Notes: generated by a model not told the origin, from the sequence alone. DNA of 64,000 nt from Rhodeus uyekii (GCA_037043235.1 JAWRVZ010000016.1:810501-874500), one strand, 5' to 3'. Shown: positions 12,855 through 24,625, counted from the stretch's first letter. Program-made: numbers and translations.

Positions 12855-13816
12855 ATGTCAGCCATGCCATCAGTCACAAATGCACCATGTCACAGGAAAT
12901 GCTGGCAGGTGTGTATAAACAGACAAATTCTTTGCTAAGACATCCATCGATTCAAGTAACCTGGAGATGCTCTAATTACTGTGAAAAACTGTACTTTCAT
13001 TTGGCATCTACCTTTGCTTTGTTTGCTCAGGTGCTTGCATGGGTTGTGATGTCTCTGCTGCCACTAGTAGCAGGAGGCAGATCGCGTTTACAAGCAGAAT
13101 CTGAAGCTGCGGTGGGACTTGCTGGTGCAGGGGTGGAGGAGCCGCCTTTAGAGGCTTTTCCAAACATTGAGGAAGAGCTTGAGGAGGGCAGTGATTCCCC
13201 GTGGCATGGCCTGTTTGGTGAGTCGGATATTTGGGAATGCTGGGAAAGGAATGAACTAATTAATCTATCAATAAGGAATTATACAAGCCTGAACAAGGTG
13301 ATAAATGTCTATTTCTTTTTGCCCATCTCTGTCGCTCCTGCAGAGCCATCTGTTCTCGTCGAGGACGACCAGCAGCCTGCACGATGGGAACGTTCTCCCC
13401 GTTCACCGGATACCTCTGACATACAGAGCAAAGGTGCACGCAAGAAAAAGAAGAAAAAAGAGAAGGAGGAAAAGGAAAAGAAAGAGAAGGGCAGCAGAGG
13501 AAGGCATAGCAGTCGGGACTGTCGTGTGGAGAAACGTGAGATGCGCGTACGGGACTTGGGCATGGGCTTTGACTCAGACGAGATTGTCCTCTTCAAGTTC
13601 TGCGTCGGCTCCTGCCAGAGGTCTCGTGGGAACTACGACTTAGCTCTGCGTGCTCTGCTGGCAAACGGTAGTCTGCCCAAGCGCACCACCAGGAAGGTTA
13701 GCGCACACCCTTGCTGCCGCCCCTCGGGCTATGAACCGGTCTCTTTCATGGATGCTACGACAACCTGGCGAACCATCAAGTCTCTCTCTGCAGCGGACTG
13801 TGAGTGCGTGGGATGA
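12855..13816 (+). CDS. artn: Artemin, GDNF-family neurotrophic ligand
   Basis: Secreted cystine-knot ligand that signals through GFRalpha3 and RET to support sensory and sympathetic neurons (known of the family). The coding exons are 12855-12908, 13031-13217 and 13344-13816, all GT-AG and in phase, giving 237 aa. An equally good in-frame start lies at 12864. Residues 19-34 (VLAWVVMSLLPLVAGG) form a signal peptide. A pro-region follows with a very basic run of lysines at 113-129. The C-terminal domain has seven cysteines at 140, 167, 171, 204, 205, 233 and 235, matching the GDNF-family pattern. The stretch VSFMDATTTWRT and the CECVG end are closer to artemin than to GDNF, neurturin or persephin. 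N188-G-S is a possible glycosylation site. No perfect RXXR furin site is obvious next to the knot, so the processing site is uncertain. The frame reads open through both short introns, so naive ORF calling gives a false 386-aa protein. Confidence 0.9.
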
Positions 13817-14546
13817 GGCGAGCTGAAATCGAGGAGGGGGAGCGTGACCTGAAGAAATTGTGCAATGGTCAAAGAGTGGAAAGGAGGAATCGGGAAGCCT
13901 CCTGGGCCGTGGCTACAAAACGAGATCGGGCGGGTTGGCCGTGGTGAAACACTGTGAGGGATTCAGAACAGGCTGTTCTCGACAGCCCAAACCTCGACAG
14001 AAAAGCTCCAGTGGGGTTTCAACCATGTCAGAGACAACAAGAAACTCTTTGGACACAACATGGAAAGAGTTTGCAGATGGGAGAACTGCAACTTTGGACC
14101 GTCCATCTGAATAGCTCTGTAAACAAAAACTACATGTTATAACTTGACAAGCATTTGCTTACTAGGAGTTTCATCAGACTTGGATAAAGCACGAAAACCT
14201 GTTACATTTGTCAAACTCATTTGTTGATCCTGGATGTCAGTGCCCATTTTCCTGGCCTTCAATCTGGTGTGTAATATTTCAGCCAGATTAGCAACGTTTG
14301 GATCGTTCATTATTAACTGCACATTATTGGTGTAATTGCAATGTAATTGCACAAACATGTGTGGAGTATTATTAAAGGTTGAGCCCATAGAAAACACACA
14401 GGCCAGTTAGTATTACCCTTTCAGCAGGAAGCGCTGAAAGTTGATTGTATTTGCAGTAGGATTTCCATTTCTCAGGATTTTTACAGGACTGATATGAACT
14501 CTTTTACAATCTTACATTTTTAATCCTTTTTAATACCATAAATAAA
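13817..14546 (+). other. Probable artn 3' UTR and poly(A) signal
   Basis: The region after the artn stop is transcript-like, with moderate GC near the stop. The first canonical AATAAA is at 14541-14546. No competing gene is seen. The true cleavage site is not determined. Confidence 0.4.
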
Positions 14547-16534
14547 GTAAGAGGTATTAAAAGGGTTCGTGTTCCATGAGGCCAGGTTTTTATATAGAGT
14601 TGAAAGATAAATATAAAGTGAAGAAAATCTAAAATTACAAATGAATATGATGCTTTACCAATAGTTCAATGCAATGGGTTTTTTATGATTTACTTATGAT
14701 GGTACATCAAATATTAATATACTGAGATATATACATAGATAAAATATTATCTTTAAGTTACATTAGGTAAGCATTATGTAGGTTTAAATGGACAGATTAT
14801 GTGAAAAGAAAGTTGGATTCAGCTACATACCATATCAAGGTAAAAGTCAGTTCTTGATGCATCTTGCCTGAATTTTTTTTGCATTTATATGTTCATATAG
14901 TTAGTAATAAAAAGATATTGATTGCACCATAGTTATTTGGTCGCACAGGGTTTTCTCTGTTTTTGTTACCAACAAAAAGAAAATAGCATAGTGTGGTGTC
15001 TACTAGACTGCTTTAGCAGGCTCATTAGTGCTCTCTTTTATCAGCACAGATGATGACCACAATGCATTTGTCATTGTTTATCTTTTTGTTACCAAATGGA
15101 TGCCATGCATCCCTTAACATTTACTGTACACCTAACAGATATCATATTTATTTTTTCATTTAAGTTATTTATTTATTACTATGTCTACACATGTGTCTTG
15201 TGGTTGTTTATATTTATTGTTTATATCTTGGCCTGTGTTCTTCAATCCCTGTCATCTCACAATGAACCAGCATGGATAACAAGGCTTTGAAAAAAGTCAG
15301 CTGCAAAATATCACGGTTGCGGGAAAAACAGAGCTATTTAACCCAAATGTTTTCACAGCATAAGAAGGACTTGTAGATAAGTTTGTCATGATCTGTTGAG
15401 GGATTTCATTGGGTGCTTTTTTGTGTCCTCCAAGGGTTATAAAACTCCCACTTACCGGGAAACCTCAGATTCAATTTATGAAAAGGAAATTAAAATAGTT
15501 TTCTTCCCAAACATAAGGGGGAGAAGGATTGTGTTCCGATGAGTCCATCTGTCTGCCCAGTCTGCTGACCTTAAGAGTCTTGATGTTGTATTCAGTTTCA
15601 ATATTAAAAGCTGCTCCGAAATGACATTTAAAAATATTGTTTTAAAAAGCTGATAACAATAAATGGCTTAGCTTCAGTATTTTACATGTTTTATTTATCA
15701 ATTATAATTGTTGTTGTTGGCAAAGTTACTCTTTATTTTTGTACTTCATATTTTCTGTATAGGAATAAAGCTGTTCATACATAATGTGAATTACGATTCT
15801 TGTCCTTTCTTTTAGATGCAGCAGCGAACACTTATGAGGGTCTTACATCTTTATGCAAACAATTCCAAGAGAGGTTAAGTTTGGGTACAAAGCGTGTTCG
15901 GTTTTATTTGTATGCTTCCAAATGAACTAATTTAATTGTGTATTAAACACCTTAAAATCACCCAAAAGTTCATCCGCACGACAGAGCTTTTCCCTCCATT
16001 GACCTCTTGTCTCAGTTCAGCTAATGGCAATCATCAGGTAGTCAGGTAGACTGCTTGGAGACATGTATGTACATTATAGCACCATTAGGCCCTAGGTGAG
16101 CCTCTCATCTGCTAAAGTGCAAAGAGCGTTTCCATCTGTTGTTGAGCTGCTAATGAACGCAACCCTCGCAGACCAACCTGGCTGTGGCTCAGGGGCCTCT
16201 GTGCAGTGAGTCTGCACCTCTCACACCAAGGGTGAACTTAATTAACAGGAGATTGGAGCCTCTTCTGCATTTGTAAGGTATAACTACTACACTACTAGGA
16301 CCAGATGCTTTCAACAGTGTGATCACAATAGATTAGTACTCTTCAGCGGTCTGTAGCTGAAAGATCAGTTTGTACAAAAGAAAATCCTTTGAATTTTATA
16401 TCACAACAAAACCACAGATCTTTCTTAATTGGAAAACTGTAGATATTTTGTGTACCGTCTGCTTATGCTAACATGAGCGTGTAGCTAAAGAGGGTTGTAC
16501 ACTATAGCATACTATCAAAATCCAAAACGCTATA
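14547..16534. other. Intergenic, no gene seen
   Basis: AT-rich sequence without a recognisable exon. Positions 16110-16260 are a balanced-composition block with TTAATTAAC and could be regulatory. That is inference from texture alone. Confidence 0.4.
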
Positions 16535-16622
16535 CAGTAATGCCTCGGTTTACGAGCGACTTGGTATACGAGCAAATCGGTGTATGAGCATTGTATCGGT
16601 GTACGAGAAAAAATTTCCCTCA
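16535..16622 (+). repeat. Pogo/Tigger-like terminal fragment
   Basis: It begins TA-CAGTAATGCCTCGGTTTA and continues with imperfect repeats of the type GGTGTACGAG / GGTATACGAG. The same terminal sequence starts the element at 28205. The other end is not found nearby, so this is a truncated copy. Confidence 0.5.
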
Positions 16623-16884
16623 CCCATGCGCAGTGTTGTGTGGAAAAAGTCCTAAGGCTCAGCATCCTTGTGCGCATTTTTACATGAAATATCCTAATGA
16701 CAGCCTCTCATAACACAGTCAGCAGGTTCCAACACCTTTATAACCGCTTTCATTGGCTGCATCATTCACCACAGTGATACTTTCATAAGTGATTTACAGA
16801 AGTTTTTACCTCATATTCTAAACATTAATTAATTGTGATCGCTATTGTTCACATAGTGAAATATACACATACAGTACCTCTAAG

Positions 16885-17095
16885 CAGTAACTGTCACGGT
16901 TCATGAATTCAGTGTCTCCTAGTTCTGCCTGAGTGTGTATGTGTGTGTGGTCACTGAACACCTGATTCTCATATCATCTGCCTATATCCCTGCTTTCGCG
17001 GCTCCCGCAAATTCGTTCTCTCGTGGCTCCCGCGAATTCGTTCGTTGGCGGCTCCCGCGGGTTCATTCGATCGCGGCTCCCGCAAATTAGCATTT
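16885..17095 (+). repeat. LTR-like fragment with GCGGCTCCCGC minisatellite
   Basis: TGTCACGGTTC at about 16890 resembles an LTR start. From about 16995 to 17090 there are four tandem units of roughly 24-27 bp, each with the core GCGGCTCCCGC (one as GTGGCTCCCGC) followed by AATTCGTTC-like spacers. The block is far more GC-rich than its surroundings. Confidence 0.55.
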
Positions 17096-18317
17096 TGGTT
17101 TACTGTCATCATTCACTCACCTTCGTGTCATTCTAAACAGCACGTGTCGTAGGCTTATGACTTTCTTCTGTGAGAAACAAAATTGAGAAATTGTAAACAA
17201 ATATCCTTGATAGGCCTACTCCTCTTAATGAAAATTAATTAATTGTAGGACCACAATGACACAAAAACATCATTAAAGTGGTTCATATTATGTTATATTC
17301 CAACTCCCCTGAATCCATATTATAACCGTGTATGTAATGTAAATCAGTGTGTTCACAAAACCTGAATGATTCATTGACGATTTGAACCGATCGACTCAGT
17401 AACAATGACTCAAGGATCTAAGGATGACTCAAGGCTGCTGTTCAGTAGAATGAGGATTACTCGTAGTGGTATTTTTAGATAATTTTGAAAGTCCTCATTC
17501 ACTTTCATTGTCTGGAACACAGCGGCCAGGATATTGTTAAAAAATCATGACAGGCGCTAAGTAAAGAGCTTTAGTAAAATCACTCATTTATGTGTCTTTC
17601 AGTTCAACAGACAATGAGATTATTTTTATCCATTTAGTTTAGCTAGTCAATGTTTTAGTGTTCGGTTTAAAAGCTGTGCGGTATTGACATCTGCTGGTCA
17701 ATATAAGCCATAGCAAAGCTAAAAGAGAGTAATCTCGTTAAACACGCTTTACCGGCTTTTTACCGTCTATTACAAGTAAACAAGACCAGGTTTAAATATA
17801 ATATACAAATATCTGCGTTTTCATCTGACAACTCTCCAACATATCTGTTTTGATATGCAGATCGTTTTGTGTCATTATCATGGCAATCTTCAGTTTGTTT
17901 ACAGTCTGCAGCTTTTGAAATAGGCATTTACATATGATAATAAGTAAAATATTCCCAGGGGACAAAATTACTTCATTTACATAATACAATCCATATTTAC
18001 AATCTATATTTGCCTGATAAACTATCAGTTTTTTACTCCTATTACTGTAATCAGCCTTTTTTTTTCTTTTAGTTTAGTGTTAAGTGTTTACTTTTTGATA
18101 GTGTCTCCTATCTCAGATTAGTATGCAGAGAACAAGTCATAGTTACACCAGTCTACAATTTTGTTTAGAAATCATCTGCTTCAGAGATTAAATGTGCTAT
18201 TTCAATAGGTATTTTGAATATGACAATTAAAACAACTGATTGGCTATGATTTCCAAGATTTTTACGTGTTTATATTTTCAATCTATGTATATTGTGGTCA
18301 TGTTCCTGGATCAACAT
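17096..18317. other. Intergenic, nothing recognised
   Basis: AT-rich DNA with no exon, tRNA or strong repeat that I can name. Confidence 0.4.
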
Positions 18318-19810
18318 TCACTGTGTGCATAATTATTAGGCAAGTTGTATTTTTGAGGATTACTTTTGTTATTGTACAACTACAGTGCTCTTGGTCAATC
18401 CAAAATGTTAACAAACCCTCAAACCTGAACATTTCAGTATAGAAAAAGTGAAGTTTTGGCTTTCTTAAGAGAATATTTCGATGTACACCGTTATTAGGCA
18501 ACTATTAGTGTGCAGAATTATTATGCAACTAGATGAAAATCTTGTTCATTTTCACCTGTTAAAGTGAGAATAATGAACAAACTCAATTTACAAATAAACA
18601 TTTCTGAAATTTCCACACAAAAAAAACTCAATGACCAATATAGCCACCCTTCTTTTCGATAACAGTCACAAGCCGGGTCAGTCAGTTTCTTTATCTGGTC
18701 AGAATCTACTTTTTTTGTAGCTGCAGCCAAAGCCTCCCAGACTCTGTTCAGAGAGGTTTACCTTCACTGTAAATTTCCTGCTTAAGAAGGGCCCAAAAGT
18801 TCTCAATAGGGTTTAAGTCAGGTGAAGAAGGGGGCCATGCATTAGTTTTTCATCTTTAAGGCCATACTGGCCAGCCACGCAGTAGAGTATTTTGATGTAT
18901 GTGATGGAGCGTTGTCTTGCATAAAAATCTAAGTCTTCTTGAAAGATGCAGACTTTTATTTGCACCACTCCTTGAAGAAAGTGTCTTCTAAAATTTGCCA
19001 GTAGGTCTGAGAGTTTATTTTCAACCTGAAAAGGTCCAACTAGCTCATCTTTATTATTATACCTGCCCGTAACAGTATCCCACCTCCACCTTGCTGCCGT
19101 CTGAGTCGAAGTGGAGCTCTGTGTCCGTTAGTGATCCAACCACATGCCCATCCATCTGCTCCATCAAGAGTAACTCTCATCTCATCAGTCCACAAAACCT
19201 TTGATAAACCTGGATATTTCTTGGCTCATTCTTAACATATCAACTTATGTGTCTTTTTGAGAGGTGCTCAGGTTTCAGCCTTTCTTACCTTGGCCATGTC
19301 TCTGAGAACTAAACACCTCGTACTTCTTGACACTTCAGGTAGGTTGCAGTTGTGGAATATGGCAGCACTGGATGATAATGGGTTCCTGGTAACTTCATGT
19401 TTGATTGTTCTCAAATATTTGCAGATTAATTTGCGTATTTTCTTCTCGACACGTTTCTTGCGAACCTGTTGACAATTTGCAACAAAACTTTTGATGGTTC
19501 TGTGTTCACGTCCCAAAATCTTAGCTATTTCAAGAATGCTGCATCCCTCTGAAAAACTTTTTACAGTTTTAAGTCAGTTAAATCTCATTTTTGGCCCATT
19601 TTTCCTGAAGAGAAGACTCTGCCTAATAATTATGCATGCCTTGATATAAGGTCCAACAATCTCCTTAGGCCACACCCTCCCTCGTTACACAAATACACAT
19701 CACAATATGCATTAAATTCAATAAGCATTCAAGTTTATACAGCTTGGAGTTGGAAATAATGGATAAAATGATGATATGGTCAAAATAATCACTTGCCTAA
19801 TAATCCGAAA
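18318..19810 (-). mobile_element. Decayed Tc1-like transposon, minus strand
   Basis: The ends are inverted around TTATTAGGCAAGT (left about 18333-18345; right about 19790-19803). The minus strand carries dispersed transposase segments in order: a helix-turn-helix part (ILEIAKILGREHRTIKSF and KKIRKLICKYLRTIKHEV at about 19380-19540), NPLSSSAAIF, and SRSTRCLVLRDMAKVRKAE. Further on come an RRQQGGGG-like stretch around 19075-19100 and the C-terminal PDLNPIEN-type region around 18800-18830, ending in AAATKKVDSDQIKKLTD. Several stops and frameshifts make it a pseudogene. It is close to full length (about 1.5 kb). Confidence 0.8.
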
Positions 19811-21441
19811 ATGTAGTACTAACTTATCCCTACCCTTAAACCTAAGACTACACATAGGTTCTCCCTAAAATCAGAGGGAAAGGATGGTGAATAACACTAA
19901 TGTAGAAGCACCTGACCCTGGTTGTAAGACTAAAACTTGACATACTGTAAACTTGTCTCTCAAATCTTGATTGGAATGACGCTCTAGGAACAACAAAGAT
20001 GTTGAGCCAGGAAAATGTTGTGCTTGGTGAAATCATGTTCACCGTATATTGTGTAGATAGTAGTTAACGGTCACCTGCCCTGTTTATGAAGCACATTAAC
20101 AATCAACAAAGGGGTTATATAAATAAAGTTTATTATGGCAAAAGACAAAAGGCAAAAATACGTTTATGTACATAGTTTAGTCCTATTCATTGTTGACTCG
20201 GCACTTGTTGGCTTGTCTGTTGTATTCGTTAAATGGAACATCCTTTGTCACTGTCCAGCAATAGTCTGCAAGTATTGATGAGCTTCATTTGAAGTTACCT
20301 GCACCGGTCAAGTATGAGGCATCTCTGATCACATTGGCTAAACAGAAATGTGTCCCTTTACAAAATCAAACACTGATGAAAGAGAGAACACAACATTACG
20401 ACAGAGGTGCAAAGCTCAGTTCATTCACTGTTTTGCCTACAAAGCAGGTACTGTCCAAACCCAGTTATAGATTTATTCATAGATCCAATCTGAGATATAT
20501 TCTAGTGATTTCTGGTGATTGATATCCCACTTATCCTCTGGCAGTCAAGGTTATATATACTATCCAATCATGTAAACTTAACCCAGTCAATAATTTTAAT
20601 CATTTCTTTCGTTCTCAGTGACTCAGAATTAGTGAAGGTTATGTAAACATTCATTTCAGAAGTATGTTGACTTTAGATCAGTTATCATGGGCTAGTTCAA
20701 ACCCTGCTGGTGGATGCTGTAACTACACCATCTGGCTGCAAACAGAATCTTTCTCTTTGCCAGCCCTTCATTACGCTTACATATCATCAGATCCTCTTTT
20801 TTTGAAAACATTTAAACAAGTGTTTTACTCTGTTATTGAATTCTATGGGAATACAACTATTTAAAATGAGCAATTTCAAAAATATCAATGCTGTATGTTA
20901 GTCATACATTTTAAAAAAATATATATATATATATTAAGCATCAAAATTCAAGTATGACTGAGCTTTTATCATTGATTGTTTTTAATGTATAAGATTCATG
21001 GTCCTTCTGTTTTGAATGAAGTTCTTTTTTATCATTTTATTTGAAAGACTATGATTTAAGCTTTTTATAATAGAAGCATGTCGTTTTTCAGAATTGAAGA
21101 TTGTTGAATTGTTGGGAGTTCGTTGGCCAGTTGTACTCTTGCATGTGATGCAAACAAATTGCACCTTTAATAAATTATTCACAGTTTGACAAGTCACAGT
21201 TAAATACAACCCAGCATGCAATGTGGCACAGCACAGTGGACGAAAGCAGCATATCCATAACCACATATAAAACACACCCATGTCATCTAACAAAACATAG
21301 ATAAACAAGTGTTATGGTTTAATCCTAAAATCAGGATAATTCAGAGTCAAAATAATTAAATTCACAGAATTATTTGTGAATGTGAAATAACAGAAAAGAG
21401 AAAGTTGTTCCAGTGCTTAACAGAATGAATGGGCATCTAGG
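19811..21441. other. Intergenic / ptger4 3' flank
   Basis: No gene is seen. The part just below 21442 is the presumed ptger4 3' UTR (that gene is on the minus strand). A short AT run lies at about 20920-20934. Confidence 0.4.
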
Positions 21442-23909
21442 TCATTGTCTCATGCACTTTTCTGATACACATGAATTTGGTGTACTGAAAGTGCAGGTCA
21501 CTATTTCAGCTTTATTTTCTAATATTTCAATAATTGGTAGTGCCACAACAGTCTTGGCGAGGGGTTTGGGGCTTGATGCGCCTTCATTTTCATCAAAACC
21601 CACGACACTGTTCTGCTTGACGCTAAAAGGATGAAAGTCTACCAGGGCTGTATCAAAGTCCCATGCCTGGCGAAGGGTTAGGTCCACAAAAGATTTAGCG
21701 TTTGTGCAGGTCTGTTTCCCCACGACGTTTCTAGGGATGGCTGTGTGCAACGATGCGTAACTTGTGCAATTGCTTTGCTCAAATGACTGAGGTGAGTGCT
21801 GACCATCCATCCATCCCAAAACACGATTATGATCCCTTTTCCTCAGTCCAATAATGCGCTTGAGTCGCGTGCAACCCTTGGTTAATAAGTTTTTCCTGCA
21901 CAGAATATACACCCATGGATCCAGGATAGGGTTGAAGGAGGCGAACCTAATGGCCAGGAGATCACTGCGATAGTCTGGACTTCTGCCTGATGATATGTAA
22001 GAAGGATCGTATAGCTGGTTGACGAAAATGCGCACCTGTTAAATTGAACAAAAATTCACTTTCATTATAATTAGAAAGGATCACAACTCGATTTTGTCCA
22101 TATTAGGTATTTTACATGTACAGCCTATTCTACAAGTGAAAAGTACTCAAATATTTTCCTTGCACCTTGAAAACACTTTATTTTACACAACTTAAAGAGA
22201 AAGTTCACCCATAAATACCCATAAATTGTCATAATTTACTCATCCTCATATTGACCCAAAACTGTATGAGTTTCTTTTTTTCTGCTGAACACAAAAGAAG
22301 ATATTTTAGAGAATGTTGGTAACCAGACAGTTGACGGCACCCATTGACTTCTACTATGGTTGTGGGTGCCGTCAACCGTCTGCTTACCAACATACTTCAA
22401 AGTATCTTCCTTTGTGTTCAACAGAAGAGAGAAAATCATAAAGGGTGAGTAAATGATGACGAAATTGTCACTTTTGGGTGAACTATCTCTTTAATCAGTA
22501 CTTATATATATACAATTTAACAATCGTGATTATTTTAGTCATGAATATCAAGTTTTCTTATAAGGTTACTCCGTTTGACCACATTAAAATTTGTCTTAAT
22601 AATAATAATAATAGTCTGTCATAAGAATCTCAATCATTTTCTTGTGGACTTTTTACTTACTCCACATTTGATTTGGCTGTTTTTATTTTATTTAAAAATA
22701 TAATAATATAAATTTTATATATTTTTTTTGCATAGCTTAAAATATCTAGACAAAAAGGAGCGTCACACCATTCACCCACTTTCAAGATAAAAATAATACT
22801 CATAAGTAAGTTGACAGCTCATATAATCCAGACTCCACTAGCGCTCTAAATAGCCATAATGAACTAATGATGATAAGGAGACTAATTAAGTCAATAATTA
22901 ATTTCTAGATATAAAAGTGTAACTGAGGTTGCGGTTGGATCGGATGCCACTGTTTATGTTGCGTTATGATTGGCAGGATTAGATGAACAAACTCAACTGG
23001 TATAGTAGCTACTTATCCATAAATAACATGAAATATACAATAACAAACGATATGAACAGTAAGCACCACGAAGTATATGTGCGAATAACTCACCACTAAA
23101 GGGATGGAGCATGTCAAGAACACGATGGTCATGAAAATTAGCAGCCAGAACATCTGGATCTCCGCCGCAGATGTTAATCTGAATCTGCGCTGCCCGGTCA
23201 CTTCTGCCCTAACCATGCGACTCATCTTACTCATCCCGACCAGTGAACGACACACAGCGAAATTACACAGGACGGTGATGGCGATCAACACCAGCATGAA
23301 ACCTCCGTACAGAAACGTGTACGAGGCGCCGACGGGGTCCATGGCGCGCCAGTCCAAGAAGCACCAAGTCCCGGGAAAGTGTCTCTTGTGTTTCCCGAAA
23401 CCGAAACTGGGCATGATGCACAGCACGATATTGGCCAGGTACGTCGCCATCAGCGCGAAGCGAGCCATGGTCCGGTCCACATGCTGAGAGTAGAAGTACG
23501 CGTGGTTTATGGCCAGATATCTCTCCACGGACATGGCGCACAGAATAGACATCCCAGCCGAGCCGAAGAACAGCATGGAGAAGGAGAAGAAATGGCACAG
23601 GAGCGCTCCGCCCGGCCACCGGCTCGCGATGTAAGTGGCGATGACCACTGGGCTGGTGAAGCAGGTGCCCAGCAGGTCCGTGATGGCCATCCCGCACACC
23701 AGGGTGTAGAAGGTGGTCTCCTTCTGTTCCTTCTTGGAGATGCAAAGCACCACGATCGCCACGAGGTTTCCGAGGACTCCAATGCCAAACATAGTGGCCG
23801 AAGTGATGAGAGAGCGATGGTCCAGGCGCAAAGAAGGAGACGAGCTGTTGGCGAAAGGCACGAGAACTTCTGACACGTTGAAAGCCAAGTTCAACAGTGA
23901 ATCGTTCAT
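21442..23909 (-). CDS. ptger4: Prostaglandin E2 receptor EP4 subtype
   Basis: Seven-transmembrane Gs-coupled receptor for PGE2 that raises cAMP at the plasma membrane (family knowledge). Two coding exons: 23909-23094 and 22035-21442. The 1,058-bp intron has GTGAGT and AACAG sites and lies at the end of TM6 (IPLV/VRIFVNQ), where, from memory, human PTGER4 also has its coding intron. The product is 469 aa. Visible marks: N-glycosylation sites N2, N11 and N21; KKEQKETTFYTLVCG after TM1; E129-R130-Y131 with LAINHAYFYS; the prostanoid ECL2 signature GTWCF with C183, partner of C105; the TM7 ligand-binding Arg in LLAIRFASFNPILDPWVYI; and a C-terminal SEKC ending as in EP4. An in-frame ATG at 24023 would add 38 aa with a hydrophobic start. 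I chose 23909 because it fits the EP4 N-terminus. Teleosts have several ptger4 paralogues; which one this is cannot be told here. Confidence 0.9.
22192..22494. repeat. Foldback MITE in ptger4 intron
   Basis: The ends are inverted: TTAAAGAGAAAGTTCACCC on the left, GGGTGAACTATCTCTTTAA on the right. The core is a near-perfect hairpin, GTTGACGGCACCCA...TGGGTGCCGTCAAC. It belongs to the same cyprinid family as the copies at 2022 and 46868 and lies wholly in the intron. Confidence 0.85.
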
Positions 23910-24077
23910 GCCTGATATGTTGACAGGTGCGAGCGGCTCCGCAAACTGAATGCCTACACTTACGATAAGTACAGTGTGCAGCCACTGCCCACACAGAGAG
24001 TTCACTAAATAAATTATGAGCATATCTCTTAAGTTTACTCACATCTCTCTGTGGCCTTGATGGGACTCGTGGTGTCA

Positions 24078-24144
24078 CTGCTTTTATAGAAACGCACAGC
24101 TCCTTTTTCCCACCATATGATGTCAGCAATAGAGAGTGACGTCA
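24078..24144 (-). promoter_or_regulatory. ptger4 promoter: TATA box and CRE
   Basis: On the minus strand, CTATAAAAGCAG lies at about 24075-24086, which would place the transcript start near 24050. A palindromic cAMP response element TGACGTCA sits at 24137-24144, about 50 bp upstream of the TATA box. The spacing fits a CREB-responsive core promoter. A minimal ATG-TGA open frame occurs in the predicted leader near 24045. Positions are seen directly; function is inferred. Confidence 0.6.
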
Positions 24145-24315
24145 CATGCAATCACATGCAGCTGGATATAGCTAATTGTAAGTGTAGGTGTGTAGCTTGT
24201 AACAAGTGATGGGAACTGTGGTAGATGTTTTCAGAATAATTTTGCAAAGAAATATATTTTCCTGTTGCTTGCGGTTTCTAAATGTATGAATGGAAATTTG
24301 TACATAAATATGCAC

Positions 24316-24625
24316 GTTTTTTTGACAAATGCTTCACTACTGCATAAATCCTTTTTTAATTTTTGCAGGTGTATTAAGAATACGTCAGAGAACTATACAA
24401 GACATTCTTAAAACTGTTTGAGACTCTTGAGACGAGGGAGGGAAATTCTATTTGACAAGTCTATTGTCAAGCAGAATTATTGTATTTTTCTTACGTCTAT
24501 TGTTTTTCCCTCATCTTAGAGAATGTCTTGTATAGTTCTCTCTTATGCGTCATTCATCAGTGCACCTGTAAAAATAAAAAAGGATTTATGCAGTAGTGAA
24601 ACAGTCATTGTTATATGTCAAAAAG
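24316..24625. repeat. Long hairpin MITE upstream of ptger4
   Basis: A near-continuous inverted repeat of about 310 bp. The left arm contains TTCACTACTGCATAAATCC and AACTATACAAGACATTCT. The right arm contains their reverse complements in mirrored order. The centre is TTGACAAGTCTATTGTCAA. It has the form of a non-autonomous foldback element and carries no ORF. It lies about 170 bp beyond the CRE of ptger4. Confidence 0.85.

Noticed and set aside
12656..13816. 386-aa open frame covering artn
   Set aside because: It reads through two introns with clear GT-AG sites. Only the spliced 237-aa product has a proper signal peptide joined to the artemin domain.
16995..17095. CRISPR-like array
   Set aside because: There are only four degenerate units, the spacers are near-identical, and the context is eukaryotic. 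It is a minisatellite.
23263..24129. Long open frames on other frames over ptger4 exon 1 (288 aa minus, 164 aa plus, 127 aa plus)
   Set aside because: They are shadows caused by high GC and low stop density in the receptor exon. They have no family similarity and overlap the true transmembrane frame.
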